Position numbers and translations under genes: made by a program
Shown: positions 32,151 to 40,032 of the stretch, piece by piece
How positions within the stretch are numbered: position 1 is the stretch's first letter
How the letters are laid out: the number at the start of each line of letters is the position of its first letter
DNA from: Marinibacterium sp.
GTDB taxonomy: Bacteria > Pseudomonadota > Alphaproteobacteria > Rhodobacterales > Rhodobacteraceae
Assembly (NCBI GenBank): GCA_017643305.1
Contig: JAEPNQ010000033.1
Span: 1 to 40,032 of the forward strand
DNA: 40,032 bases
Reading direction: 5' to 3'
Notes under the pieces: model-generated
The model's database searches: none
Seen by the model: the letters and a program-made list of their open reading frames with translations, nothing else
Told to the model about the DNA's origin: nothing

Positions 32151-33350
32151 ATGCGCATCATTCTCACGCTGATCCTGTCCGTGTGCCTGGCGTTGCCGCT
32201 GGCCGCACAGGATACCACATCCCCTGCTCCCGACCGGGCCGCCACTGGCGGAGCGCAGACCCTGGAAGATATCATGGCCCGGCAGCGCGGCGAACAAATC
32301 GACGACGCCTTCCGGCGCGACAATACCGGAGATCCGGCGCTGGCCGCAGGCATCGGCGACCAACTTGGCACGCTTGGCGGGGTTTCAGATCCCGAACTGT
32401 GGCGCGCACTGCGTTACAACAAGTCAAATGTCACGGTTTCTGGCGGTGGCGAAGTGGGCAAGGTACTAGTCCAGCCCGGCGGGATTATGTGGTACGAATT
32501 CCGTAAGGGCCCGCTGACGCAATGGGGTATGGGCCTGCTGGGCGCAACGATTGTTCTGCTGGCGGTCTTCTTCCTGTTGCGCGGCCGCATCCGTCTGGAC
32601 GAACCGCTGACCGGGCATTTCGTGATCCGGTTCAAGACCGTTGAACGGTTTGCGCATTGGCTGCTGGCCGGGTCCTTCATCCTGCTGGGGATAACCGGCA
32701 TTTTCGTTCTAATCGGGCGACAGTACATCGCGCCGTATCTGGGCAAAGAATTCAACTCCACCCTGCTCACCGTGTCCAAGCTGGTACACAACAATGTGGC
32801 CTGGCCGTTCATGCTGGCGTTGGTGATGATCTTTGTCATGTGGGTTGGTCACAACCTGCCCAGCCGGACAGACCTGAAATGGATCGCACAGTTCGGCGGG
32901 ATCATTGGTAAGAAGCATCCGCCAGCCAAGAAATTCAACGCTGGTCAGAAGGTGATCTTCTGGTCGGTGATCGTGCTGGGGGCATCAATCAGTGTATCGG
33001 GGCTGTCGCTGCTGTTCCCGTTTGAGCTGCCTCTCTTCGCCAAGACCTTTACGATCCTGAACAGCTGGGGCGTGAACGAATGGATTGGCATGGCACCGTT
33101 CCCGACAGAACTGAGCCCGCAGGAAGAAATGCAGTTCGGTCAGTTGTGGCATGCCATTGTCGCGTTTGTACTGATGGCGATCATCATTGCGCATATCTAC
33201 ATCGGGACGCTGGGCATGGAAGGCGCGTATGACGCGATGGGCTCGGGAGAGGTGGATGAAGCCTGGGCGCATCAGCACCATTCACTGTGGCTGGATGAAA
33301 TGCGGGGCAGGCAGGAAAGCGCGCCTAAGGACGCCACCCCGGCCGAGTGA
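32151..33350 (+). CDS. fdhC: Formate dehydrogenase cytochrome b (gamma) subunit
   Basis: A 399-aa membrane subunit. A signal peptide (MRIILTLILSVCLALPLAAQ) and a periplasmic segment of about 110 residues precede five hydrophobic helices. Haem-ligand histidines lie in TVERFAHWLLAG, WVGHNLP and LWHAIVAFVLMAIIIAHIYIG. It takes electrons from FdhB and reduces quinone, or passes them to the neighbouring cytochromes. The start at 32151 has GAGG six bases upstream; in-frame extension back to 31968 has no family character. The 149-base gap after fdhB is unusual for this tight operon. Its stop shares a base with the ATG of the WD40-cytochrome gene. Confidence 0.94.
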   Translation: MRIILTLILSVCLALPLAAQDTTSPAPDRAATGGAQTLEDIMARQRGEQIDDAFRRDNTGDPALAAGIGDQLGTLGGVSDPELWRALRYNKSNVTVSGGGEVGKVLVQPGGIMWYEFRKGPLTQWGMGLLGATIVLLAVFFLLRGRIRLDEPLTGHFVIRFKTVERFAHWLLAGSFILLGITGIFVLIGRQYIAPYLGKEFNSTLLTVSKLVHNNVAWPFMLALVMIFVMWVGHNLPSRTDLKWIAQFGGIIGKKHPPAKKFNAGQKVIFWSVIVLGASISVSGLSLLFPFELPLFAKTFTILNSWGVNEWIGMAPFPTELSPQEEMQFGQLWHAIVAFVLMAIIIAHIYIGTLGMEGAYDAMGSGEVDEAWAHQHHSLWLDEMRGRQESAPKDATPAE

Positions 33351-34654
33351 TGCGGCGCGCGTTTTTTGCCATTCTGTTGGCTGCGACTGCGGCGGGTGTA
33401 TCGGCGAAGGAGTTCACCACGCTCAAGGGGCATGGCGGTCCAGTAATGGATATTGCCGTCAGTCCCACCGGTCAGGTTGCCACCGCCAGTTTCGACAATT
33501 CTGTCGGGCTGTGGGCGGGGCGCGACCCGCAGTGGCTGGAAGGCCATGATGCAGCGGTCAAAACGGTGGCGTTCTGGGGGGAGCATACCCTGCTGTCTGG
33601 TGGTGATGATTTTTCGCTGCGGGTCTGGCCTGGCGGCGATGGTACAGGACAGGTTCTGGGCCAGCACAAGGGCCCGGTTGCAGAAATCACCGTGTCGCCC
33701 GACGGGCAACTGGTGGCAACGGCCAGTTGGGACGGCAGCATCGGGATATGGTCCGCGACCTGGGACGGGACCAATGGCACATCGCAGTTTCTGACCGGAC
33801 ATGATCAGGCAGTGAATACCGTGGCTTTCAGCACGGACGGGTCACGGCTCTATTCCGGGTCCGCGGATGGTACCATCCGCCTGTGGGATCTGCAAAGCGG
33901 ACAGGAAACCGCGCGGCTGGTGAACCATGGGTTTGGCATCAACCAGATCACGCTGGGCCCCGATGACGCATGGCTGGCCTATGGCGCGGTGGACGGCGGG
34001 ACCCGAGTTGTGGACCCGCTCAGCGGCGATCGGATCGCCGATTTCACACTGGACCGCCGTCCGGTACTGGCCATGGCGCATCATGCCGATACCGGGCGGC
34101 TCGCCGTGGGGGACGGGCACGGTTACATCATGATGGTGGATACCGAACGCTGGAAGATTGCACGCGATTTTCGGGCGACGCGGCGCGGCCCGGTCTGGGC
34201 ACTTGCGTTTTCCATCGATGGCGCGACGATCTATGCGGGCGGGCTGGACGATGTTGCTTATGCCTGGCCAGTGGCCACGCTGGATGCGTTCGAGCCTGCG
34301 ATTGACGGCCAACGGTCGTTTCTGAGGGACGCAGACACCATGCCAAACGGAGAACGCCAATTCATGCGGAAATGTTCCATATGCCACGCGCTGGAAGCCG
34401 GTCCTTCACGCAAAGCCGGTCCGACCCTGCATGGTCTTTTCGGGCGTCGGGCCGGGACCGTTACAGGGTACGCCTATTCCCCGACACTGGACGGATCGGC
34501 CATCGTCTGGTCAGATGAGACTATAGACGCTCTGTTCGACGAAGGTCCGGACCATTATATCCCCGGCTCCAAAATGCCGATGCAGGTGATCACCAAATCC
34601 GCCGACCGGGCGGATCTGATCGCCTTTCTCAAACGTGCAACTGCCAAGGAGTGA
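33350..34654 (+). CDS. Periplasmic WD40-repeat protein fused to cytochrome c
   Basis: A 434-aa exported protein: signal peptide MRRAFFAILLAATAAGVSA, then about seven WD40 blades (residues 20-310). Examples are TLKGHGGPVMDIAVSPTGQVATASFDNSVGLW and FLTGHDQAVNTVAFSTDGSRLYSGSADGTIRLWD. A class I cytochrome c follows (about 320-430) with haem motif CSICH (Cys342, Cys345, His346) and probable Met ligand in PGSKMPMQ. The ATG at 33350 overlaps the fdhC stop. The propeller probably docks a partner, perhaps FdhC or the other cytochrome, while the haem domain accepts electrons. No known enzyme residues are visible. It is part of the fdh operon. Confidence 0.9.
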   Translation: MRRAFFAILLAATAAGVSAKEFTTLKGHGGPVMDIAVSPTGQVATASFDNSVGLWAGRDPQWLEGHDAAVKTVAFWGEHTLLSGGDDFSLRVWPGGDGTGQVLGQHKGPVAEITVSPDGQLVATASWDGSIGIWSATWDGTNGTSQFLTGHDQAVNTVAFSTDGSRLYSGSADGTIRLWDLQSGQETARLVNHGFGINQITLGPDDAWLAYGAVDGGTRVVDPLSGDRIADFTLDRRPVLAMAHHADTGRLAVGDGHGYIMMVDTERWKIARDFRATRRGPVWALAFSIDGATIYAGGLDDVAYAWPVATLDAFEPAIDGQRSFLRDADTMPNGERQFMRKCSICHALEAGPSRKAGPTLHGLFGRRAGTVTGYAYSPTLDGSAIVWSDETIDALFDEGPDHYIPGSKMPMQVITKSADRADLIAFLKRATAKE

Positions 34655-34660
34655 CCAGAT

Positions 34661-34786
34661 ATGAAAGCGATGCTCACAGGATTTGCCGCCATTGTCTTGA
34701 TTGGGATAGGTGCGTGGTACGTGTTGGGGCAGGCCGGATTTTCCAGCCAGGACGTGTATTCCAGTCAGAACGTGCGGCTTGACTAA
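34661..34786 (+). CDS. 41-aa single-span membrane protein
   Basis: A very short gene between the WD40-cytochrome (6 bases) and the response regulator (3 bases). The peptide MKAMLTGFAAIVLIGIGAWY continues VLGQAGFSSQDVYSSQNVRLD. It has one hydrophobic segment (about residues 5-24) and a polar C-terminal tail of 17 residues, probably in the periplasm. AAGGAG lies nine bases before the ATG. Operon position, spacing and the clear hydrophobic helix support a real gene. It could be a small subunit or stabiliser of the membrane-bound complex. Confidence 0.72.
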   Translation: MKAMLTGFAAIVLIGIGAWYVLGQAGFSSQDVYSSQNVRLD

Positions 34787-34789
34787 CCT

Positions 34790-36154
34790 ATGGCCGTGAC
34801 CGCGCAGAAACCCGCAAATGATGCGCCATCGCCCGACAGCAAGCTTGCCGGGGCGTCAGTGCTGGTGGTCGATGACGAACCGGGGATGCGGAATTTCCTG
34901 GCCAAAACGCTGGGTCCCCGGGTCAAGCGGCTGGAACAAGCGGCGTCCCCACACGAAGCGTCCCAGAAGCTGGACGAGGCGTATTTCGACGTTGTGATCC
35001 TCGACAACATCATGCCCGGCAAAACCGGACTGGACTGGATCGGGGAACAACGCCGCCGGGGGTTGTTTGCCGATGTGGTGATGATCACGGCCTATGCTGA
35101 TCTGGAAACCGCGATCACGGCATTGCGCGCCGGGGTCAGCGATTTTGTCATGAAACCATTCCGCGCGAACCAGATCATCGGCGCGGTCGACCGGACGCTG
35201 GACCGCAAGTATCTGCGTCGTGACAACACACTACTGCGTCGGGAACTGATCGCCGAAAGCGCGCGTGGGCCTCTGCTGGGCCATGCCCCTGCACTGGAGG
35301 CGGTGCGCGAAATGCTAATCAAGATCGCGCCCTTGATGACGCCGGTTCTGTTCACCGGAGCCAGCGGTACGGGCAAGGAGCTGGCCGCGCGCCACTTGCA
35401 CAGCCTTTCCGACCGCGCCGACAAGCCGTTTGTACCAGTCAATTGCGCAGCTATAGCCCCAGACCATATTGCGTCGGAGCTGTTTGGGCAGGTCGAACAT
35501 GGCGATCATGTCAAACCGGGTCTGTTGTTGCTGGCGGATGGTGGCACACTGTTTCTGGATGAAATCGCGATGATGCCGGAACGGCTGCAGGCCGCGCTGT
35601 TACGGGTCTTGGAAGACCGCAAGGTGCGCGCCGTTGGCGCGGAACGTGAAATTCCGCTAGATGTCCGATTCCTGTTCGCAACGAATGCCAACCTGGAACA
35701 GGCTGTGTTCGAAGGGCGGCTGCGCGCCGACCTCTACCACCGGATCAATGTGATGGCGTTGGAGATGCCGCCGCTGCGCAACCGGTCCGAAGACATCGTG
35801 GAACTGGCATCTTTCTTCATCGCGCAGTTTTCCAAATCGTTGGGCATGCCCGCACTGGAGCTGACGGAACACACACTGCTCAAGCTGCGCCGCTATGACT
35901 GGCCCGGCAATGTGCGCGAATTGCGCAACCTGATCGAACGGTCGGTGATCTTAGGTGAGTTTCCAGAGGAGTTTGCAGGGCACGGTGGCGGCACAATCGG
36001 AGACGCAGCGATCGAGAACCTCGATCTAGTAGCCCAACGCCACATCATGCACATTCTAGACCAGTGCAACGGCAACCGAGCCGAGGCCGCCCGCCGTCTG
36101 GGCGTGTCGCGCAAAACCATCGACCGCAAGATCGCGGCGTGGAGCGGCAGCTAA
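34790..36154 (+). CDS. NtrC-family response regulator without the GAFTGA loop
   Basis: A 454-aa regulator. The receiver domain (about residues 22-140) has VVDDEPG, phosphoacceptor Asp72 in VVILDNIMPG, TAYA and VMKPF. The AAA+ domain has Walker A GASGTGKE (190-197) and Walker B GGTLFLDEIAMMP, but between ELFG and ADGG it reads QVEHGDHVKPGLLLL, so the GAFTGA loop that contacts sigma-54 is absent. The C-terminal helix-turn-helix reads GNRAEAARRLGVSRKTIDRKI. Rhodobacter NtrC and HupR lack the loop too and act with sigma-70. It is last in the fdh operon, and its kinase is probably the protein at 18742-20712. No strong Shine-Dalgarno is seen, so coupling to the preceding small gene is likely. Confidence 0.92.
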   Translation: MAVTAQKPANDAPSPDSKLAGASVLVVDDEPGMRNFLAKTLGPRVKRLEQAASPHEASQKLDEAYFDVVILDNIMPGKTGLDWIGEQRRRGLFADVVMITAYADLETAITALRAGVSDFVMKPFRANQIIGAVDRTLDRKYLRRDNTLLRRELIAESARGPLLGHAPALEAVREMLIKIAPLMTPVLFTGASGTGKELAARHLHSLSDRADKPFVPVNCAAIAPDHIASELFGQVEHGDHVKPGLLLLADGGTLFLDEIAMMPERLQAALLRVLEDRKVRAVGAEREIPLDVRFLFATNANLEQAVFEGRLRADLYHRINVMALEMPPLRNRSEDIVELASFFIAQFSKSLGMPALELTEHTLLKLRRYDWPGNVRELRNLIERSVILGEFPEEFAGHGGGTIGDAAIENLDLVAQRHIMHILDQCNGNRAEAARRLGVSRKTIDRKIAAWSGS

Positions 36155-36163
36155 GCTGTTTCC

Positions 36164-37480
36164 TCAGCTGACCTGAACCCATGTCTTCATGCCCCGCGCT
36201 TGGTGGCTAAGCATATGGCAATGCATCATCCATTTGCCGGGGTTGTCGAACAGGCACAGGATGTCCCGGCTTGTTCCTGGATCCACCAGCGTGGTATCCC
36301 GAAAATCGCCGCGCGTGCCGTCTGCGGCCAGTTCGTAAAAGTGATGCCCGTGCAGGTGGATGCCATGTGGGAAGCTGGTATCGTTAACCATCTGAATTCG
36401 GAGCGTTTCGCCACGTGTAACTTCAGCGAGCGGGGCGTCGGTCATGCCGGATACATCGTTGAAAGACCAGATGTCGTCACCGCCATGCTGTCCCCCCATA
36501 GCGCCGCCCCGCATAACCAGTCGCAGGGTGCGCGCTGGATCACCAGGTGTGGAAACCTTGTTTGGTGGCAGAGTTGGTATGGGTGATTGCCGAGGGGCAA
36601 CCGAACCGGAAACCTCCAAACCTCCCAGCGGGTAGGCACCCTGGCGGTGATCCATCTCCAGCTCCACCGGCCCGGTCACGTCTGCGATGATGTCGACGCG
36701 CTGCGCGGGGGCAAGAACCGGCATACCCCACTCGCGCGGTTCACGGAAAGGCATACCATCCAGCGCAACTATTTTGCCTGACAGCCCCTTGAGGATCAGC
36801 GGAAAGACCCGGTCAACCGCGCCATTAATCAACCGCAGCCGGATACGTTGACCGGTGCGCAGTTCAATCTTCGGCAGAAAAACGCGCGCGAAATTGCCCA
36901 TGCGCCCGGCGTGGGCCATGTCGTGCATGTTGCCAAAGCCTTCGGCCATGGTGCCGTCTTCCTGCAAACGCCAGTCGGCGAACATGGCAACAATGTCGTG
37001 ATCCACATCGGGCGGGGTGTTTTCCTCCACCACAAGCGGACCCATCAGGCCACGCGCGACCTGTTCGTTCGATAGGAAATGGGAATGGTACCAATAGGTG
37101 CCTGCATCGGGCGGCACAAACTCATAATTAAAACTATCCCCTGGTGAAACCGCCGACTGGGTCAATCCCGGCACGCCGTCCATTGCGTTGGCCAGCCGCA
37201 CGCCATGCCAATGAACGGCTGTATCCTGCGCAAGGTTGTTGTCCAGTCGCACAGTAAAAGGCGTGTTCTGCGCCGCTCTCAATGTCGGGCCAGGAACGGA
37301 GCCGTTGAAGCCCAGTAGGTTTGTGGGCCCACCATATTTGGTAGGCAGCAGTTGCTGCAATGTGGCTGCTGCCGTCAGCACAACAGGCTCCGCAGCAGCC
37401 AGAGCCGCACTGTACGGCAAGGCCACAATCCCGGATGCGGTAAGAACAAGAAAGTCACGGCGTTCCATGAGCTGATCCAT
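36164..37480 (-). CDS. Tat-exported multicopper oxidase
   Basis: A 438-aa oxidase. The leader MDQLMERRDFLVLTASGIVA has a Tat-like ERRDFL motif. All four copper-binding segments are present: VHWHGVRL, YWYHSHF, HGIHLHGHHFYEL, and HCHMLSHQARGM with the type 1 copper His-Cys-His and an axial Met. Domain order is that of three-cupredoxin oxidases of the CueO/laccase type. It lacks the long Met-rich insert of CueO, although short Met/His stretches occur (GNMHDMAHAGRMG; RGGAMGGQHGG). It could oxidise Cu(I) or organic substrates. Starts at 37480 and 37468 are both possible; Shine-Dalgarno sequences are poor. It converges with the response regulator, leaving nine bases, and stands alone. Confidence 0.9.
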   Translation of the reverse strand: MDQLMERRDFLVLTASGIVALPYSAALAAAEPVVLTAAATLQQLLPTKYGGPTNLLGFNGSVPGPTLRAAQNTPFTVRLDNNLAQDTAVHWHGVRLANAMDGVPGLTQSAVSPGDSFNYEFVPPDAGTYWYHSHFLSNEQVARGLMGPLVVEENTPPDVDHDIVAMFADWRLQEDGTMAEGFGNMHDMAHAGRMGNFARVFLPKIELRTGQRIRLRLINGAVDRVFPLILKGLSGKIVALDGMPFREPREWGMPVLAPAQRVDIIADVTGPVELEMDHRQGAYPLGGLEVSGSVAPRQSPIPTLPPNKVSTPGDPARTLRLVMRGGAMGGQHGGDDIWSFNDVSGMTDAPLAEVTRGETLRIQMVNDTSFPHGIHLHGHHFYELAADGTRGDFRDTTLVDPGTSRDILCLFDNPGKWMMHCHMLSHQARGMKTWVQVS

Positions 37481-37886
37481 TGGTATTGTCTTGATTAAAC
37501 TTAGCTCGACATCGCCCACTGCAAAAGCAGAGGGTGCAACACGCCGTGGATCCGCATGAACGCACGGTGGCCCTGTAGAGACTTGATACGCAGAGACACA
37601 CTCTGTGCGACTTCCGACACCCGGACAACCTCATTCAATCGAGCAACTCTAAGCGATTTTTACAACCTATAAACGAGAGCGAACCGAATCCAGGCGGTTA
37701 GCCGGCACTTTGTTTCGGAGGACTTTTGAGAGCCCGGGGCAGACCCTCGCCAGATGTTCTCTGCTTTGCTGGACGGTCAATAAGCACATCTCGGTTAACA
37801 TCAGAACCAACCTGTTGCCTTGATTTGGGCAAGCTGCATCAGCTGAATCCGATAATACAGATCATTTCTCGGGCTGTCGTTGTCTT
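37481..37886. other. Intergenic stretch upstream of the multicopper oxidase
   Basis: These 406 bases hold no supported gene. A plus-strand frame at 37726-38001 runs antisense to the decayed CoA-transferase end and is not credible. CAGAG (37592-37596) and CTCTG (37602-37606) make a small hairpin. I saw no clear copper-regulator (CueR-type) box. Confidence 0.4.
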
Positions 37887-39016
37887 TTACTCTTTGCCAT
37901 CCCAGTCCGAGACTGTGCTTGAACCCAATTCGGGCGCACCAAACCGCAATCCTGGACCTTCACCGTTAAGGTTGATCGGCAGGCTGACAGAGCGCACTTA
38001 GGGGCGATCAGGATCGGTTTGGATCATACCCAGCGCTTCTGCCTGTGGGTGGGTCAGTGCCTCGGGTACAGTATGAACAGTGGAGCATGGCACGCCAGAT
38101 GTCGTAAGCAGTTCCAGCCAGTGGTCCTGTGATGCGCCTTTGAGAATGTCGACAACCAGCGCCTCGATTTCTGACTTGTTCAGCACACGCGCAGGATTAG
38201 AACTGAACCGAGGGTCCGTCTTCCATTCGGGATGTCCAAAGGCATCAGCCAGTTTGCGAAACAAAACATCGGAGGCGCAAGCCACCATGATTGGCTGAGT
38301 TTCGGTCTCGAAGTAGCCATAGGGCGCAATCAGGTGATGGTTAGCGCCCATCCGACCGGGGGTTTCGCCAGTAGCCAGATAAGAAGTAGCGCTGACAGAT
38401 GTCCAACTAAGCGCGGTCTCGAATAGGGACGTCTGCACCAGACCGCCTTTGCCAGTTCTGTGGCGTTCGTTCACAGCCGCGAGGATACCAATCACCAGAC
38501 ACATACCAGAGCCGAAGTCACAGACCGAGGGGCCGCAGCGCACCGGATTACGATCAGCTTCACCGGTGATCGAGATAACGCCGCCAAAGGCTTGGCTCAG
38601 GATCTCGTAGCCCGGCATCATTTTCATCGGGCCTTTGTGACCGAAGGCACTGATTTCGCCATAGATGAGCCTTGGGAACGGGCCAGCATCTCCTCCGGGC
38701 CCAGCCCCATTTTCTCCAGAACGCCCGGGCGCATGTTATGCAGGAAGATATCCGTCTCACCCAATAAAGAGAGGAAATCATCCAGGTCCTGTAAATTCTT
38801 GAGGTCCAGAGCCACGGATTTCTTGTTGCCATTCACAGTATGAAACACCGCCGCCGTATAACCCCAGAACAGCGGGCCCCACCGGCGGGTTTCATCACCA
38901 ATTTCGGGTCGCTCCACCTTGATCACGTCAGCACCCAGTGTTGCGAGTATTTCAGCACACCAAGGGCCGGCAAAGGCTTGTCCCATTTCGACAACTCTTA
39001 GGTTTTGCAAAGCCAT
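37887..39016 (-). pseudogene. Family III CoA-transferase (CaiB/BaiF type), broken by a frameshift and a stop codon
   Basis: The N-terminal part (39016 down to about 38680) reads VVEMGQAFAGPWCAEILATLGADVIKVE, the family's CoA-binding start, up to MGLGPEEMLAR. A one-base loss near 38674-38678 then shifts the frame. Restoring one base joins it to PRLIYGEISAFGHKGPMKMMPGYE and the rest, including the catalytic-Asp region GPSVCDFGSGM. At 38000-37998 an in-frame TAA follows TDPDRP. Reading through it gives VRSVSLPINLNGEGPGLRFG and onward, the family's normal C-terminal style, to a stop at 37887. The intact protein would be near 376 residues. Its start overlaps the stop of the upstream gene by one base. 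Two independent lesions indicate real decay. Confidence 0.85.
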
Positions 39017-40032
39017 TATGCCTTCTCACGCATTTTGATGGTCCAGATCAGGGTTTCGCCGATGTCCTCCACCGACACGGTCTTGAAACTGCGTTGGGAG
39101 TCGATCGCACCGCGCCAAAGCTCGACCCAGCACGCAAGCATATTGGCCCGATCTTCAGGGCCCATGCCACGCACGGCGCGCAACCCGGTCTGGGCAAAAG
39201 ACAGGTTCTGCCAACCGTCCACTTCTTCGACTGTGTCGCCCATGCCTGCAAAAGCACGTGCCAGAAATCGTCCGGCCTCCCGATGGTCGCCATCCTGACA
39301 GTCCAGCATAGCCATCAACTGCTGCGATTGCTGGAGCCCTGTCAGACGCGCGGCGCGTTTGCCGAGAGCAAGAGCCCGTTCTTGTCCAACCACGGCAACA
39401 AGCTCGCGAATGCCGTTCCGACAATACTCTAGCGCATAGTTTCGCGCGCCTTTAGCCAATCGTTCCTCATTCCATTCCGCCTCAGGCGGACGGAGCCGTT
39501 TTGTTGGGTCGAATGGCGGGGGCACTTCGCCTTTTGAAAACTGCAATCGTTCCTCAGGCGCAAGGTCATGGTCATATTCCTTGAAATACCCGCAGAGGCC
39601 AAACTCACCCGTCAGATCCTCAGACACGCAGACATAGCCCAGACGTGGGTTTTTCAGAGAAACACCGTTATGCGCATACCAGCCGTTGAGAAAACCAAGG
39701 CTGGCTTCCCGCGGAATCCCGCAAATGGCTGGGCCAGCATACATCCACCGTGGATATCGGAAACGGACCCACGCCTTTTTGTCGGACTCTTCCATGTATT
39801 CCACTTGTACGCCGCCAACTCCGTTGGAAAGGGTGTGATAGCGTGCGCAGCCACGGCATGCGGCAGGTCTGTCAGCCCCAGTTTTTCAAAGCTGGACAGA
39901 AACTTGTCCAGATGCTGCTGGCGGAACAACCGAAACATCCAATCGCCGACAACCTTCTTGCCTTCCTCGACCGCAACCATCAGCTGCAAGCCAAGGAAAT
40001 ACTGGTGATGCACATGGGCCTGCATATCGACC
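39016..40032 (-). pseudogene. Unrecognised gene coupled to the CoA-transferase, frameshifted and cut by window edge
   Basis: The downstream part (39804 to 39016) reads MEYMEESDKKAWVRFRYPRW and on to IWTIKMREKA. The upstream part, from the edge to about 39850, reads FLGLQLMVAVEEGKKVVGDW and KFLSSFEKLGLTDLPHAV. Between them one base is missing near 39845-39855. With it restored, the frame continues ACARYHTLSNGVGGVQVEYM without break, so both parts belong to one protein of over 330 residues. An ATG at 40025 may be the start, or the gene may extend beyond the window. No signal peptide is seen in the visible part. I do not recognise the family. Its stop overlaps the CoA-transferase start (TAATG), so both were one operon, probably in acyl-CoA metabolism. 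Confidence 0.65.

Noticed and set aside
36141-36170. Hairpin AGCTG/CAGCT between the regulator and multicopper oxidase genes as terminator
   Set aside because: Stem of five bases, overlapping both gene ends and without a T-run; too weak to call.
37726-38001. 91-codon plus-strand frame
   Set aside because: It runs antisense to the C-terminal remnant of the CoA-transferase and shows no domain.
1-40032. CRISPR arrays, tRNA or rRNA genes, insertion sequences, prophage genes
   Set aside because: No regularly spaced repeats, no tRNA-like cloverleaf sequence with a T-loop, and no transposase or integrase protein was seen on reading both strands.

Overview
The window looks like a chromosomal segment of an alphaproteobacterium of the order Rhodobacterales (Roseobacter/Rhodobacter type). 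The grounds are high G+C, the alphaproteobacterial LexA box GTTC-N7-GTTC, an NtrC-family regulator lacking the GAFTGA loop (known from Rhodobacter NtrC and HupR), and a formate dehydrogenase neighbourhood with DUF3305, DUF3306, DUF6505 and DUF6494 genes. No tRNA, rRNA, CRISPR array or intact mobile element was seen.

Layout. (1) 1-5445: DNA repair and replication. The N-terminal part of error-prone polymerase dnaE2 runs off the left edge on the minus strand behind its own SOS box. Then come a small zinc-finger protein, a secreted protein of unknown function, polA and a small membrane protein. (2) 5583-15366: an uptake and catabolism block. A minus-strand run encodes thiolase, an IclR regulator and a five-gene Liv-type ABC transporter. 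Divergent from it is a 909-aa fusion of an aromatic-acyl-CoA flavin hydroxylase with a benzoate-CoA-ligase-type enzyme. Together they suggest import of a carboxylate, probably aromatic, its activation and hydroxylation as CoA thioester, and thiolytic breakdown. (3) 15367-16310: mostly non-coding, with a 55-aa hemin uptake protein HemP.

(4) 16311-36154: a roughly 20-kb respiratory formate dehydrogenase island. In order it holds a tungstate-type ABC transporter (tupBCA), a membrane histidine kinase, a minus-strand group (DUF6494, Mrp/ApbC ATPase, biotin/lipoate-ligase-like protein, DUF6505), a cytochrome c joined to what looks like a shrunken TupA-like binding domain, and a 649-aa polyferredoxin. 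A plus-strand operon follows: DUF3305, DUF3306, TorD-type chaperone, small Tat protein, fdhA, fdhB, fdhC, a periplasmic WD40-cytochrome c fusion, a 41-aa membrane peptide and an NtrC-family response regulator. Metal supply, enzyme maturation, catalysis, quinone reduction, accessory cytochromes and two-component control are thus encoded together. The kinase and regulator lie at opposite ends of the enzyme genes.

(5) 36164-40032: a Tat-exported multicopper oxidase, a non-coding stretch, and two decaying genes (a family III CoA-transferase and an unrecognised coupled partner) carrying two frameshifts and one nonsense codon.

All functions are inferred from reading sequence motifs; no database search was run.
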